A stretch of DNA of 64,000 bases, taken from contig NZ_JAPEPO010000001.1 in the NCBI RefSeq assembly GCF_026340095.1, forward strand, positions 4,922,001 to 4,986,000. The letters are read 5' to 3'. A program made the position numbers and the translations under genes. Below are positions 51,856 to 61,109 of this stretch, piece by piece. The stretch comes from Streptomyces sp. NBC_01446. GTDB lineage: Bacteria > Actinomycetota > Actinomycetes > Streptomycetales > Streptomycetaceae. Numbering within the stretch: position 1 is the stretch's first letter; the number at the start of each line of letters is the position of its first letter. Under the pieces are notes generated by a model. The model was not told the DNA's origin. It did not search any database and worked only from the letters and a program-made list of their open reading frames with translations.

Positions 51856-52422
51856 ATGGCAGAGGCAGCGGACAAGGGCGGCGGCAGCGACGGCTCACCG
51901 TGGGCCTTCTTCGGCGTACTCGGAGCGGTGGGGGCGGCGCAGGCGGCGGTGGGGGAGGTTGTCACCGAGCTGGAGTCGTTCACCAAGTTCCAGGAGCGCG
52001 TGGACCAGTTGGTCAAGGACTTGAAGGGCTCGCCTGCCGGTCCGCAAAAGGTCGGCCAGGAGGTGCTGGCCCGGCAGCAGTTCGGTGGTGGCGACGGCGG
52101 GTTCAAGGAAGCGTCCGGTCTCCACTCGTCGTACTCGACGGTGATCAGCGAACTGGAGAACCTCTCGAAATTGCTGTCCGACTCCATCGAGGGCATGGGC
52201 ATCGCGGTGATGGCCTCGCACAAGGGCTACGCCAACATCGATGACGATATCCGGCGTCGGATGCAGGCGATCAGCGCCGAGACGACGCGGCATTACGGCG
52301 GAGAGTACGAGCCGCCGACCCACAAGAATAGTGACGACGGTTCCACCGGCGGCTCCGGCAAGGGCGGCACGGACTCGCCCGCAGACGGTTCTTCGGGCGG
52401 CGATACGGGCGGAGCGATCTGA
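51856..52422 (+). CDS. Type VII-associated helical protein, partner of downstream WXG protein
   Basis: This 188-aa protein has a Gly/Ser N-terminus and a hydrophobic alanine-rich helix (WAFFGVLGAVGAAQAAVGEVV). Two long amphipathic helical stretches follow (about 35-70 and 85-140), as in ESX/WXG-type helical hairpins but without a W-x-G turn. The tail is a Gly/Ser/Asp-rich low-complexity segment. It overlaps the next gene by one base (TGATG), the hallmark of coupled heterodimer partners. Function inferred only from context. Confidence 0.65.
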   Translation: MAEAADKGGGSDGSPWAFFGVLGAVGAAQAAVGEVVTELESFTKFQERVDQLVKDLKGSPAGPQKVGQEVLARQQFGGGDGGFKEASGLHSSYSTVISELENLSKLLSDSIEGMGIAVMASHKGYANIDDDIRRRMQAISAETTRHYGGEYEPPTHKNSDDGSTGGSGKGGTDSPADGSSGGDTGGAI

Positions 52423-54110
52423 TGGCAGAAGCACCGATTGACGGCGGCAGCAGTGGCAGTGGAGGTACCCAGTTCTCGGGCCTCACTCATGAGCAGATGC
52501 TGGAGTGGCTCGACCAGGCCAACAGTGGCGAGGTCCAGGCGGCAGCGGGTCGGCTCGCGTCTGCTGCCAAGGAGATTCACAAGATCGCGGACGACCTGAA
52601 GATCCGTCCGCAGTGGGTCAGTTGGAAGGGCGAGGGTGCGGATGCCTTCCGCGGATGGGCAGCCGATCTGGCCAACGCGACAGTCCGGCTCGGCGACTTC
52701 AGCCAGGACTCGTCCAAGTGGATGGGGCAGGCGGCCACCGCGATCGGCACCGCCCAGGCCTCGATTCCCCGGGACATGCCGAGCGCCAAGGCGAACCTCG
52801 ATGCGGCACACGCCGCGCACAACGACCCGGATGCCCAGGCAGTTGCGTCAAAGTCGTCGAGCGAACTCGCCGCTCTCAAGGCCGACCGGGAGAAGGTCCG
52901 CCTTGAGGCAGCTGCCGAGATGACGAAGCTGGGGCAGGCTTATTCGCTGTCTTCTTCGCAGATGGACTCGCTGGACAGGCCTAAGTTTCCACCGCCGCCC
53001 ACCGCCATCCAAGACCCTGATATCGACCGTTCCTCAACTGACGTGGCTCGCCCAGGGACGGGAGGAGCTGCCACCTCGTCGGGGGGCGCCGTGGCGGCCC
53101 CGTCAGCCCACAGCGGATCCGCGGCGAGCGCGGCCCCTTCACGGTCGGCAGGCGTGGAAGCGGTGGGTGCGGGCGCTGGATCCGGGCACGCGGCCGTCAC
53201 ACCCGAGGTCGTAGAACCTCCCGCACGGATGGGTATCGACTCGGTCGGAACGCTTCCGGATGCGCCTCAGGTAACTCCTACGCAGACGGTGGGGCACACG
53301 CCAACGCCTTCGCCCACGGGGGTCCCCAGCGTCGGGCCCAGCTCCCCGACCTTCGGGACGCCGGTCGGCGGACGTGTGATCGGAACGCCAGGTATCAACG
53401 GGCGGGGCGGCACACCGTCGGCCACGACGGGCGGAACGGGGAGGACTGCGACGCCGCAGGCAACGGGGCGTCCGGCCACCCCTGGGATGCGTGGTGGTCC
53501 GATGGCACAGGGCCCGAGCGCCACGGCCACTGGACGTGCGGGAACCCCCGGAGCTCCTGGTCGGCTGCCGACGAACAACGGTGTGGCGGGAGGCCGTCCA
53601 CAACCTGTAACCGGCAGGCCCGCAAAGGGAATTCCGCGCGGCACAGTCATGGGCGGCGAGTCTTCCACCGGTAGCGGCCGTGGTCCGGCCGGCCAGGGGC
53701 CCGTGACCGGCAAGCCCACGGTCACCGGGGCCTCCGGTACGCGAGGCGCAAATTCGGGCCGGGCGGTCACTGGGGCTACTGGTGCGAAGGGCGGCATCGT
53801 CGGTGGGCGGCCGCAGTCGCCATCGGGCAGGTCCGGCGCGCGCTCGTTCAGCTCGGGCGGTACGGGGTTGGTACGTGGCCAGGGCGGAGTGTCAGGTGGT
53901 TCCACGGATGATACCCACGGCGCGAACCAGACCGGCCGCTCGACGGGTACTGGAGGAGCTCCTCACAACGCCCGGCCCGGCTCACGCCGTGGTGAAGAGA
54001 GCGATGCTCGCCCTGACTATCTGACGGAGGACGAGTCGACGTGGCAGTCTGATGCGCGTCGCCACGTGCCGCCGGTCGTCGACGACGTGACCAGGAATAA
54101 CGAGAGGTAG
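52422..54110 (+). CDS. WXG100-like type VII secretion substrate with Gly/Thr/Pro-rich tail
   Basis: This is a 562-aa protein. Residues about 20-190 are a helical WXG/PPE-like domain with the turn VSWKGEGADAF (Trp68-x-Gly70). Residues about 195-520 are Gly/Thr/Pro/Ser/Val-rich repeats (GRPATPG, GTPGAPG types). The C-terminus ends in an acidic conserved-looking tail (DYLTEDESTWQSDARRHVPPVVDD), a type often found at the end of Streptomyces type VII substrates. It is probably exported and wall-spanning. It is coupled to the upstream partner and 3 bp before the protease gene, so the three form one operon. Confidence 0.75.
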   Translation: MAEAPIDGGSSGSGGTQFSGLTHEQMLEWLDQANSGEVQAAAGRLASAAKEIHKIADDLKIRPQWVSWKGEGADAFRGWAADLANATVRLGDFSQDSSKWMGQAATAIGTAQASIPRDMPSAKANLDAAHAAHNDPDAQAVASKSSSELAALKADREKVRLEAAAEMTKLGQAYSLSSSQMDSLDRPKFPPPPTAIQDPDIDRSSTDVARPGTGGAATSSGGAVAAPSAHSGSAASAAPSRSAGVEAVGAGAGSGHAAVTPEVVEPPARMGIDSVGTLPDAPQVTPTQTVGHTPTPSPTGVPSVGPSSPTFGTPVGGRVIGTPGINGRGGTPSATTGGTGRTATPQATGRPATPGMRGGPMAQGPSATATGRAGTPGAPGRLPTNNGVAGGRPQPVTGRPAKGIPRGTVMGGESSTGSGRGPAGQGPVTGKPTVTGASGTRGANSGRAVTGATGAKGGIVGGRPQSPSGRSGARSFSSGGTGLVRGQGGVSGGSTDDTHGANQTGRSTGTGGAPHNARPGSRRGEESDARPDYLTEDESTWQSDARRHVPPVVDDVTRNNER

Positions 54111-54113
54111 CGC

Positions 54114-55502
54114 ATGCCCACCACCAGCACTCGTCACCGACGCCGCGGTGCGGCAGCAGCGGCCGCCCTCGGTTTGCTGTTGGTGGGTACGGCGACTACT
54201 TCCGCACACGCTGGCTCGACGCGACCCCAGCAGTGGTTCCTGGACGCCATGCAGGCCGACAGCATGTGGAAGACCAGCACAGGCAAGGGCGTTACCGTCG
54301 CTGTCGTCGACACGGGTGTTGATCCGTCGAACCCGGATTTGCAAGGCCGCATCGTACAGGGCGAGGACCTGGCTACCGACGAAGCCGGCGATGAGACCAC
54401 CGACCGGAACGGTCACGGGACGGGCATGGCAGGTCTCATTGCCGGAACCGGGGCGTACGGCGGCGGACAGGGCTCCTTTGGCCTCGCTCCGGGCACGAAG
54501 ATCATGCCGATCCGACTGCCCGACGTGACGAAGTCCGCGAACAAGTGGGATTCCGAGGCCAAATTCGAAGACTCCGTAGCAACGGCGATTCACTACGCGG
54601 CGGATCATGGAGCACGGGTCGTCAACATCTCTCAAGCCATCTCCGGGGAACCGGGGGATTTTCCGAAGATCACCAAAGCCGTCGACTTCGCCTTGAAGAA
54701 GGGTGTGTTGATCTTTGCCGGTACTGGAAATGACGGTGACAAGGACAATTCCCTCGGCTTTCCAGCAGCCACACCGGGCGTAGTCGGCGTTGGGGCCATC
54801 GGGAAGAATCTCCACCGGGCGGCGTGGTCGACACACGGAGCTCAGGTCGACATGGCCGCGCCCGGTGAAGACATGCTCCATGCATGTGGAGGGAAAACCG
54901 GCCTCTGTAAGACGGACGGAACCAGTGACGCCACCGCTATCGCCTCCGCCAGCGCCGCTCTGATCTGGTCCAAGCACCCGAACTGGACCAATAACCAGGT
55001 ACTCCGGGTCATGCTCAACACCATCGGTGGCCCGACGGACGGCGCCAAGCGAAACGACGGCATCGGGTACGGAATCGTCCGCCCCCGCATCGCCCTGAAG
55101 ACCCCGGGAAACCCGGGCGCGGCCGACAAGTACCCGCTCCCCGACTACCCCGTCGCAGCCCCCAAGTCACCGTCCGTTGCCCCCTCCAAGGGCACGAACG
55201 CCGACAAGTCCGCTGCGGCCGCCGCCGCGTCCAACGGCGATGACAGCAACACCCCCCTGTGGACCGGCATCGGCGTGGGCGCCGCGGTAGTGATCACCGC
55301 GGGCGTCGCCCTCGGGGTTGCCCGCAGCCGCAAGAACCGCACCGCTCAGCAACCACCCGCGTACCCGCAGGCCTCCCCTGCCCCTGGCCTCGGGCAGCCG
55401 CGGTACCAGCCATACGGCCCTCCGCAGAACCACCCCGTGAGCCACGACCCGAACTCGCCGTACAGCAGCCCGAAGGAGCCGGGACCGACAACGCGAGGCT
55501 GA
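54114..55502 (+). CDS. Mycosin-like S8 serine protease (type VII secretion-associated)
   Basis: This 462-aa subtilisin-family protease has a signal peptide (RRRGAAAAAALGLLLVGTATTSAHA) and the triad Asp66 (VVDTGVD), His101 (GHGTGMAG) and Ser271 (GTSDAT). It ends with a single membrane helix (TGIGVGAAVVITAGVALGVA, about 380-402) and a Pro-rich cytoplasmic tail. Its membrane-anchored layout is that of mycosin (MycP), an essential part of mycobacterial ESX systems. The sequence after the Ser, DATAIASASA, departs from the usual GTSxAxP. It lies directly after a WXG-type gene. Confidence 0.88.
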   Translation: MPTTSTRHRRRGAAAAAALGLLLVGTATTSAHAGSTRPQQWFLDAMQADSMWKTSTGKGVTVAVVDTGVDPSNPDLQGRIVQGEDLATDEAGDETTDRNGHGTGMAGLIAGTGAYGGGQGSFGLAPGTKIMPIRLPDVTKSANKWDSEAKFEDSVATAIHYAADHGARVVNISQAISGEPGDFPKITKAVDFALKKGVLIFAGTGNDGDKDNSLGFPAATPGVVGVGAIGKNLHRAAWSTHGAQVDMAAPGEDMLHACGGKTGLCKTDGTSDATAIASASAALIWSKHPNWTNNQVLRVMLNTIGGPTDGAKRNDGIGYGIVRPRIALKTPGNPGAADKYPLPDYPVAAPKSPSVAPSKGTNADKSAAAAAASNGDDSNTPLWTGIGVGAAVVITAGVALGVARSRKNRTAQQPPAYPQASPAPGLGQPRYQPYGPPQNHPVSHDPNSPYSSPKEPGPTTRG

Positions 55503-56207
55503 TGTCCTGCGGGCGAAAGTCATCAAGGCGACCGTCCCAACGATGGCCCGGGAGGGCCGTTGGTCACCGGACACACACGGCGCGAGGAACAGCGAGAGGC
55601 AGTCGCATGCCGACCAGCCGGCGTCGATGTCGGGCTTACCGGGAGCCGTAAGCGAAGCGCTGCTCAGCAATAGACCTCCGCATACCTCCACGCTGACCCA
55701 ACGGCCCCCGCACCTGTTCCCTGCAAGTCGCAGCAGGACGATGGCCGCCAGCGTGATGGCACTGCCTAGCACAGGCAGCAGGCGCAGTGTGAGCGTCGCG
55801 GTTGGTAACGGCGGCCCCGCACCCAGAGCGGGTCAGGGAGCACTCGCGACGGATGGCGAGGCGGGTCCGTGCCCGTGCCCGTGATCAAAGACTACGAGAA
55901 CCTTGATCATCAGGGATCGATCTTGTTGCACTCAAGCGGGGATGAGCAGGCCATCACGCCGCGTCCACGTACGGATTGCAGATTTCGCCACCTGAGTACG
56001 CACAGACCCTGAGTGGTAGGCGAGTTCAGTGAATTCCATACCTGGGGAAGCGCAGTCGATCGGTCGTACCATCGCCAACCATGCACGTGCAAATGCACGA
56101 CATCTTTGCATCCCCGAAACCTGATCAGGACTCTCCTTTGGTACTTTGCTCCCCACGTGGCCACGATCGGATGTCGGCCAGTCGGGCACGGGGGAGGCGA
56201 CTACCGC
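55503..56207. other. Gene-poor spacer splitting the type VII-like locus
   Basis: This 705-bp spacer has no convincing intact gene. It contains a bulged hairpin CCAACG..GCCC/GGGC..CGTTGG (55538-55564) after the protease and an inverted repeat GATCAA..TTGATC (55882-55908). It also holds a frameshifted HTH remnant on the minus strand, and GGGGGAGGCG serving the gene at 56208. Confidence 0.5.
55910..56039 (-). pseudogene. Remnant of a small helix-turn-helix protein
   Basis: From the ATG at 56039 (minus) the frame reads MEFTELAYHSGSVRTQVAKS and continues through AIRTWTRR to a stop at 55932. This resembles the start of an HTH/MerR-like DNA-binding domain. The next expected segment, PLECNKIDP, is present immediately after in another frame and ends at 55910. 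It appears to be a frameshifted, truncated gene. Family assignment is from pattern memory only. Confidence 0.35.
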
Positions 56208-56660
56208 ATGGCGTGGGACGAGTGGGAGCAGCTCAAAGCTCAGGCAGCCGAGAAAAGCTCCGCAAAGATGCAGTTGAACCAGCTGGCACCTGAGCCGGGG
56301 AGCGGCGGTGGAAATACCCAGGGAGACCTGCGGGTAAGTCAGAAGGAGCTGGCCGCGGTGGGTGATGCGGCGTACAAGCTCCACCAGGACTTCGGGCGCT
56401 ACAGCGATCACGCGCGCATCGCCTCCATGAAAGCGGCGGGCGGCCTGAAGAGCCAGGGGTTTGAGATCGGCGGGGCGCTGGACCACGTCGCCGAGCATTG
56501 GGTCGATCAGGTCCAGTCTCTCCTCGACGCCACCGCCCACATCTCCAATCATCTCGACTACACGAAGGGCGCACACGCCAAGGACGAGGTCTACATCGCA
56601 GGCACCATCAGCAGCATTTCGCAGCTCGACAAGGGCTTTGACGAGCGGAAGGACCGCTGA
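56208..56660 (+). CDS. Type VII-associated small helical protein
   Basis: This 150-aa mainly helical protein begins MAWDEWEQLKAQAAEKSS, with long helices at about 45-75 and 85-145, predicted to form a hairpin. There is no W-x-G and no signal peptide. The ATG at 56208 follows GGGGGAGGCG. Its stop overlaps the next start (TGATG), repeating the arrangement of the first pair, so it is probably the heterodimer partner or chaperone of the large WXG protein. Confidence 0.65.
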   Translation: MAWDEWEQLKAQAAEKSSAKMQLNQLAPEPGSGGGNTQGDLRVSQKELAAVGDAAYKLHQDFGRYSDHARIASMKAAGGLKSQGFEIGGALDHVAEHWVDQVQSLLDATAHISNHLDYTKGAHAKDEVYIAGTISSISQLDKGFDERKDR

Positions 56661-59011
56661 TGGACCTCGACATGCTCCGTTTCGGCAACTTCAGCCAGCT
56701 CGGTGAGGCGATCACCGACTGGGAGCAGATGACCAAGAAGCTGCTGACTCTCAAGAACGACGCCGAGCAGAATCTCAAGAAGAAGGCAGACGGAGCCAGC
56801 TGGGCTGGGGTGAACGCCACCGTCTCGCGGGAATTCATCGACAAGACCGCCGGTGAATATGGTGATGCCCACACGCAGGCCGAGACCATCACCAATATCC
56901 TCTCGGACACCCATGGAGAGTTGAAGGACTTCCGTACCCAGCTCAACGAGGCCATCGAGGGCGGAAGGAAGAACAGCCTCTCGGTCACCGACACGGGCAA
57001 CGGAACGTTCCGCGTCCAGGGCCCGCCTCCGCTCGTCGGCCAGGGCCCGCCCGTCCCCGAACCTCCCGCCGGTGCGCTGGAGAGCCTCAAGACCCAGATC
57101 GAGGGCATCCTCACCAAGGCGGCGGAAAGCGACAGGACCGCCGCTGAAGCTCTTCGCCTCATCGTCGACCAGGCCAAGTACGGGTTCTCTGGCGTCAGTT
57201 ACGAGAACCGTGACGAGGCTGCCGAGGCCATCAAGAAGGCCGACGAAATCTCCAGGATCCTGAAGAAGGATCCGGACGACATCAGCAACACCGAGCTCAA
57301 CTCGCTCAATACGGCCCTCGCCAAGTACAAGAACGATCCGCTCTTCGCCGAGAAGATCGCGACCGACGTCGGCGCCAAGAGGGTGATGCAGTTCTACGCG
57401 GAAGCAGCCGACGACTCCCAATTTGCTGTGAACCCTCGTTCCCGGCAAGGCTTGTCCGACGAACAGAAGCAACGGATGAGGCTCCTCGGTGGTCTCGAGA
57501 AGCAGCTCGGCACCACGCTCGCCACAGCAAGTCACTCCGACAGCGACGCCATGCAGAAGTGGAAGAGCGACGTCATCGCGAATGGCGGGACAAACGTCCG
57601 TCCCAACGGCCAGAACCCGGTCTACGGCTTCCAGGTCATGAGTAACTTCATGCGAAATGGGACGTTCGACAAGGACTTCATGCATGACTACGGCACCGAG
57701 CTGATCGACTACGAGAAGAAGCATAAGTCCGATGAGTACGCCGGCCTTCAGCGCCACAAGACGCGTGAGGACGTCCTGCCGTGGGACAAGACGAGTGGTT
57801 ACGAGAGGCTTCACTACGGGGCGTCCAATGACGCGGGTACGGACCCGATGACCGGGTTCATGGAGGGCCTTGGCCACAACGCGGAGGCGTCCACCGAGTT
57901 CTTCAACGAGGGCAAGAATTTCGATTACCTCACCGAGGAACGCGAGTGGCCCAAGGATTACGCCGAGACCGGAGCCAAAACCATCGCGGGGTACGACTCG
58001 CTGGGGCATGCGCTGGAGTCGGCAACAACCGGCGCCGCATACGACACGCATCCGCCCGAGCTCCATCGTGACGCCGACACTGCCAAGGTCGCCGAGAGTG
58101 TTGTGCAGCGATACGGACAGGACGCAGAGTACAAGGACGACAAGCAGACCGGACTCAGCGGTGCGCAACTGATGCAGAAGCAACAAGGCATCGGGGACAG
58201 CCTCGGTAAAATCGGCTCCGCTTATATCGACGATATCAACTGGGCCATGAACGGTGGGGGAGACAAGTCGCTTTACGCGATGGACAACGGGGAACGCAGT
58301 TCCCTGAGCGAGCGCGCTCACTTCAATGAGGGGAACTTCGACGTCACGAAGTTCATCAGCGCTGTCGGTCAAGACCCGGATGGATATGCAAGCTTGGGCA
58401 CCGCCCAGCAGGTGTACACCACTTCATTGACCGACGCTCACCCGCCCACGATCGAAGCCGATGGCGATGTGAACTCGACGCAAGCCGAAACGTCGATTCG
58501 GACAGGGGCTGAAGTCCAAGGGGTCCTGGACAAGTCGCGAGTGGAGGAGGTCAAGGCCGAAGGCGTCGAGGCGGACAAGAAATATAATGATGCCGTTGAT
58601 GCTCGCATCGAACGAGACAAGGTCATCTCGGGCGTCGTTACCGGTGGATTCTTCTCTCTTGTCCCCGAGCCGGCGACTGGATTGGCCGCGACCGTCGTTC
58701 CCATCGCAAGCGGCCAGGCCGAAGGTGTGACCGGTGCTCTCATCGAACACAACTTGGACCAGTATGCGGAGGCGCATCACCGAGATAACTCCGAGAAATC
58801 CCATGCGGATGGCAACGACATCTTCGCCAGTGGTAACAAGGCATCCTGGCAGCCAGGCTACTCGCTGCTGGAGCGTGCTGATGAGTCCGACAAGTGGCCA
58901 CGGGACAAATACCAGGACCTGAACGAAGCGCTGATCAGGGCCCAGAACCTCGGATACACGCGCGGAAGCCAGAACCAAGAGAACGTCGGTCAGCTCCCCA
59001 CTCCCCAGTAA
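56660..59011 (+). CDS. Large WXG-type type VII substrate of unknown function
   Basis: This is a 783-aa protein. The N-terminal about 110 residues form a helical WXG-like domain with ASWAGVN (Trp48-x-Gly50). A Pro-rich link (about 120-140) follows, then a long mostly helical region (about 145-640) rich in charged residues. Near 655-700 there is a hydrophobic segment (VISGVVTGGFFSLVPEPATGLAATVVPIAS) that could insert in or cross a membrane, then an acidic C-terminus. No toxin catalytic motif is recognised. It may belong to the DUF6571-like actinobacterial family. Base composition is lower in GC than the chromosomal core genes. Confidence 0.7.
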   Translation: MDLDMLRFGNFSQLGEAITDWEQMTKKLLTLKNDAEQNLKKKADGASWAGVNATVSREFIDKTAGEYGDAHTQAETITNILSDTHGELKDFRTQLNEAIEGGRKNSLSVTDTGNGTFRVQGPPPLVGQGPPVPEPPAGALESLKTQIEGILTKAAESDRTAAEALRLIVDQAKYGFSGVSYENRDEAAEAIKKADEISRILKKDPDDISNTELNSLNTALAKYKNDPLFAEKIATDVGAKRVMQFYAEAADDSQFAVNPRSRQGLSDEQKQRMRLLGGLEKQLGTTLATASHSDSDAMQKWKSDVIANGGTNVRPNGQNPVYGFQVMSNFMRNGTFDKDFMHDYGTELIDYEKKHKSDEYAGLQRHKTREDVLPWDKTSGYERLHYGASNDAGTDPMTGFMEGLGHNAEASTEFFNEGKNFDYLTEEREWPKDYAETGAKTIAGYDSLGHALESATTGAAYDTHPPELHRDADTAKVAESVVQRYGQDAEYKDDKQTGLSGAQLMQKQQGIGDSLGKIGSAYIDDINWAMNGGGDKSLYAMDNGERSSLSERAHFNEGNFDVTKFISAVGQDPDGYASLGTAQQVYTTSLTDAHPPTIEADGDVNSTQAETSIRTGAEVQGVLDKSRVEEVKAEGVEADKKYNDAVDARIERDKVISGVVTGGFFSLVPEPATGLAATVVPIASGQAEGVTGALIEHNLDQYAEAHHRDNSEKSHADGNDIFASGNKASWQPGYSLLERADESDKWPRDKYQDLNEALIRAQNLGYTRGSQNQENVGQLPTPQ

Positions 59012-59021
59012 GGCCGCTTGC

Positions 59022-59750
59022 ATGAGAACTGCAGTGAAGAAGTCAACTCTCTCGCTGTCTCTGGCCATAGCGGCCTTGGTACTGGGCGGCTGCTCGAGCT
59101 CGCCGGACGGTGCCAGTGGCACGGCCAAGTCGTCGGCAGCGCAAGGACGATCGGCCTCTCAGATCTGTGATGGAATTCTGGGAAAGAGTGGCGGATCCGC
59201 GGTGGAGCAGATTACTCGCTCCAAGGGATTCAGCGACTCCGACGAGGACGAAACACTAAAGGTGCAGCCCATTGCTCGGGCTGCCGGACAGCTTGAGCAG
59301 GAAGCGATTCCAGCCAGAAATGGCAAGCGAGTCTACCTCTGTCTCTTCCGTTCCACTGATAAATCCACCTCAGGGACATTTCAGATTTCCACTCGCTGGA
59401 TTCGCATGAAGCCGTCGGAATATGAGACTTCGAGTAGCGAGAGCCGCACGGTCTTCCCCCTCTCCAAGAACGGGAAGCCTGGACAACTCCCCTATGCCAG
59501 TGCCTCTGACGCCGGCGTGTGGCTGGGGCTGCGTTGTCCAGTGGGGCCCGGCAAACAGGGCGACGTGGTGCTCAGCGTCAATACTCTGACCTCGCGCCTG
59601 GATTCGTACCGCAACTCGGACAAGCCGGAGCTCCTGACTCGCATCTCGCACTCAGCGGCCCGGAAACTAGCCGAGCAAATGGGATGCGCTTCGAACATAG
59701 CTTCTCCCGAGAAACTTGAGCATTTGTTGCCGCTCTCCGTTAAGTCCTGA
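59022..59750 (+). CDS. Lipoprotein of the type VII-like locus
   Basis: This is a 242-aa protein with a lysine-containing signal (VKKSTLSLSLAIAALVLGGC) and lipobox LGGC, so the N-terminal Cys is about residue 24. The mature domain has a few Cys (ICDG, YLCLF, GLRCPVG, MGCAS) that could pair outside the cell. It begins 10 bp after the large WXG gene and was probably acquired with it. In toxin-type loci such a gene could be an immunity or docking factor, which is inference. Third codon positions are relatively A/T rich. Confidence 0.7.
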   Translation: MRTAVKKSTLSLSLAIAALVLGGCSSSPDGASGTAKSSAAQGRSASQICDGILGKSGGSAVEQITRSKGFSDSDEDETLKVQPIARAAGQLEQEAIPARNGKRVYLCLFRSTDKSTSGTFQISTRWIRMKPSEYETSSSESRTVFPLSKNGKPGQLPYASASDAGVWLGLRCPVGPGKQGDVVLSVNTLTSRLDSYRNSDKPELLTRISHSAARKLAEQMGCASNIASPEKLEHLLPLSVKS

Positions 59751-59876
59751 GTCCAAACTGTGCGTTCTCAGTTGGCGAGATCCCACAACTCATACGTGGA
59801 CACGGCGTGATGGCACGGCTAGTACTACAGCCGGTGGTTCACGTGACGTGACGATGGTTGGCTCGTTGCTCCGTTC

Positions 59877-61109
59877 GTGGGGTTGAAACTGTCGCTTGGT
59901 GTGGTGCGGACGGACGAGCTGGCCGAGGGCCAAGTGCGGGAGCTTGAGGGGGAGCTGGAGGCGTTGTGTGCCTCGGTAGACGATGTGTTTGCGCGTCCGG
60001 CCTCCCGGGAGAACCTGCGGGCGATGGTGCGTGGGCTGCTGAGCGAGGTGCCGCGCAAGAACCTGTGGCAGCTCGCGGAGGCGGCCGGCCACCCCAACCC
60101 GGACCGGCTGCAGGGCTTTTTGGCCAAGGCCGCGTGGGATGCGGACGAACTGCGCGACCGGGTCCGCGCCGTCGCGGTCGACGCCCTGGCCGACGACGAC
60201 GCGGTGCTGATCGCGGACGAGACCGGCGACATCAAGAAGGGCACCAAGACCGCCGGTGTCCAGCGGCAGTACACCGGAACTGCGGGCAGGGTCGAGAATG
60301 CCCAGGTCAGCGTGCACCTGTCGTACGGATCCCGCCGGGGTCGCACTCTGATCGACGCCGAGCTCTACCTCGGCAGGAACTGGGCCGGCACCACCGTGGA
60401 GCACGAACGCCGCTGCGCCGAGCAGGGCATCCCGCCCGAACGCGCGAGCGCGGTGGTCACCAAACCGGAGCTGGCCCGGCGGATGCTGGAGCGCGCGCTG
60501 GCGGCCTCGGTGCCGTTCACCTACTTCCTGGCCGACGAGGCATACGGGCAGTGCCGGGCGCTGCGCGCCTGGCTGGAGGAACACCACGTCCGCTACGTGC
60601 TCGCCGTCCCGAAAGATGAGGTGCTGCCGCTGCCCGACGGGCGCACCCGGCAGGCCCGCGAGCTGTGGGCGCTGGTACCCGAGGACGCCTTCGAGCGCCG
60701 GCCCTGCGCGGACGGCGCCAAGGGCCCGCGCGAGTACGACTGGGCCACCGTCCAACTCGCCACCACTGAAGGGGACTTCGAGCGGCATCTGCTGATCCGC
60801 CGCTCGATCGTGCCCAACAAGAAGGACAAGAAGACCGGCGAACTCGTCCGGGAGATCGCCTACTTCCTGTGCCACACCCACCTGGACACAACCCTGGCCG
60901 AGATGGTCGTCGCCGCCGGACAGCGCTGGATGGTGGAGGAGTCGTTCCAGGTCGCCAAGGGACAGGTGGGGCTGGACGAGCACGAGGTACGCAAATGGTG
61001 CTCGTGGTACCGGCACACCACCGTGTGCATGCTCGCCATGGCCTTCCTCGTCACCGTCCGGAGCCGGCTCATACCCGCCCCACCGATGACTCCCGACCCC
61101 CGACCGTGA
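59877..61109 (+). CDS. IS701 family transposase
   Basis: This 410-aa DDE transposase has the first catalytic Asp in LIADETGDIKKG, the second in YFLADEAYG and a late Glu in RWMVEESFQVAKGQVGLDEHEVRKW. Its start is GTG 59877 inside the left end of the element. The frame ends at PDPRP, whereas IS701 relatives usually continue with a basic W-rich tail. That tail is found in the next frame, so the protein is probably C-terminally truncated. Confidence 0.92.
   Translation: MGLKLSLGVVRTDELAEGQVRELEGELEALCASVDDVFARPASRENLRAMVRGLLSEVPRKNLWQLAEAAGHPNPDRLQGFLAKAAWDADELRDRVRAVAVDALADDDAVLIADETGDIKKGTKTAGVQRQYTGTAGRVENAQVSVHLSYGSRRGRTLIDAELYLGRNWAGTTVEHERRCAEQGIPPERASAVVTKPELARRMLERALAASVPFTYFLADEAYGQCRALRAWLEEHHVRYVLAVPKDEVLPLPDGRTRQARELWALVPEDAFERRPCADGAKGPREYDWATVQLATTEGDFERHLLIRRSIVPNKKDKKTGELVREIAYFLCHTHLDTTLAEMVVAAGQRWMVEESFQVAKGQVGLDEHEVRKWCSWYRHTTVCMLAMAFLVTVRSRLIPAPPMTPDPRP

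Noticed and set aside
55543..55884. 113-codon plus-strand frame after the mycosin gene
   Set aside because: Composition is that of translated spacer, with no ribosome site at its ATG and no similarity to any family I know.
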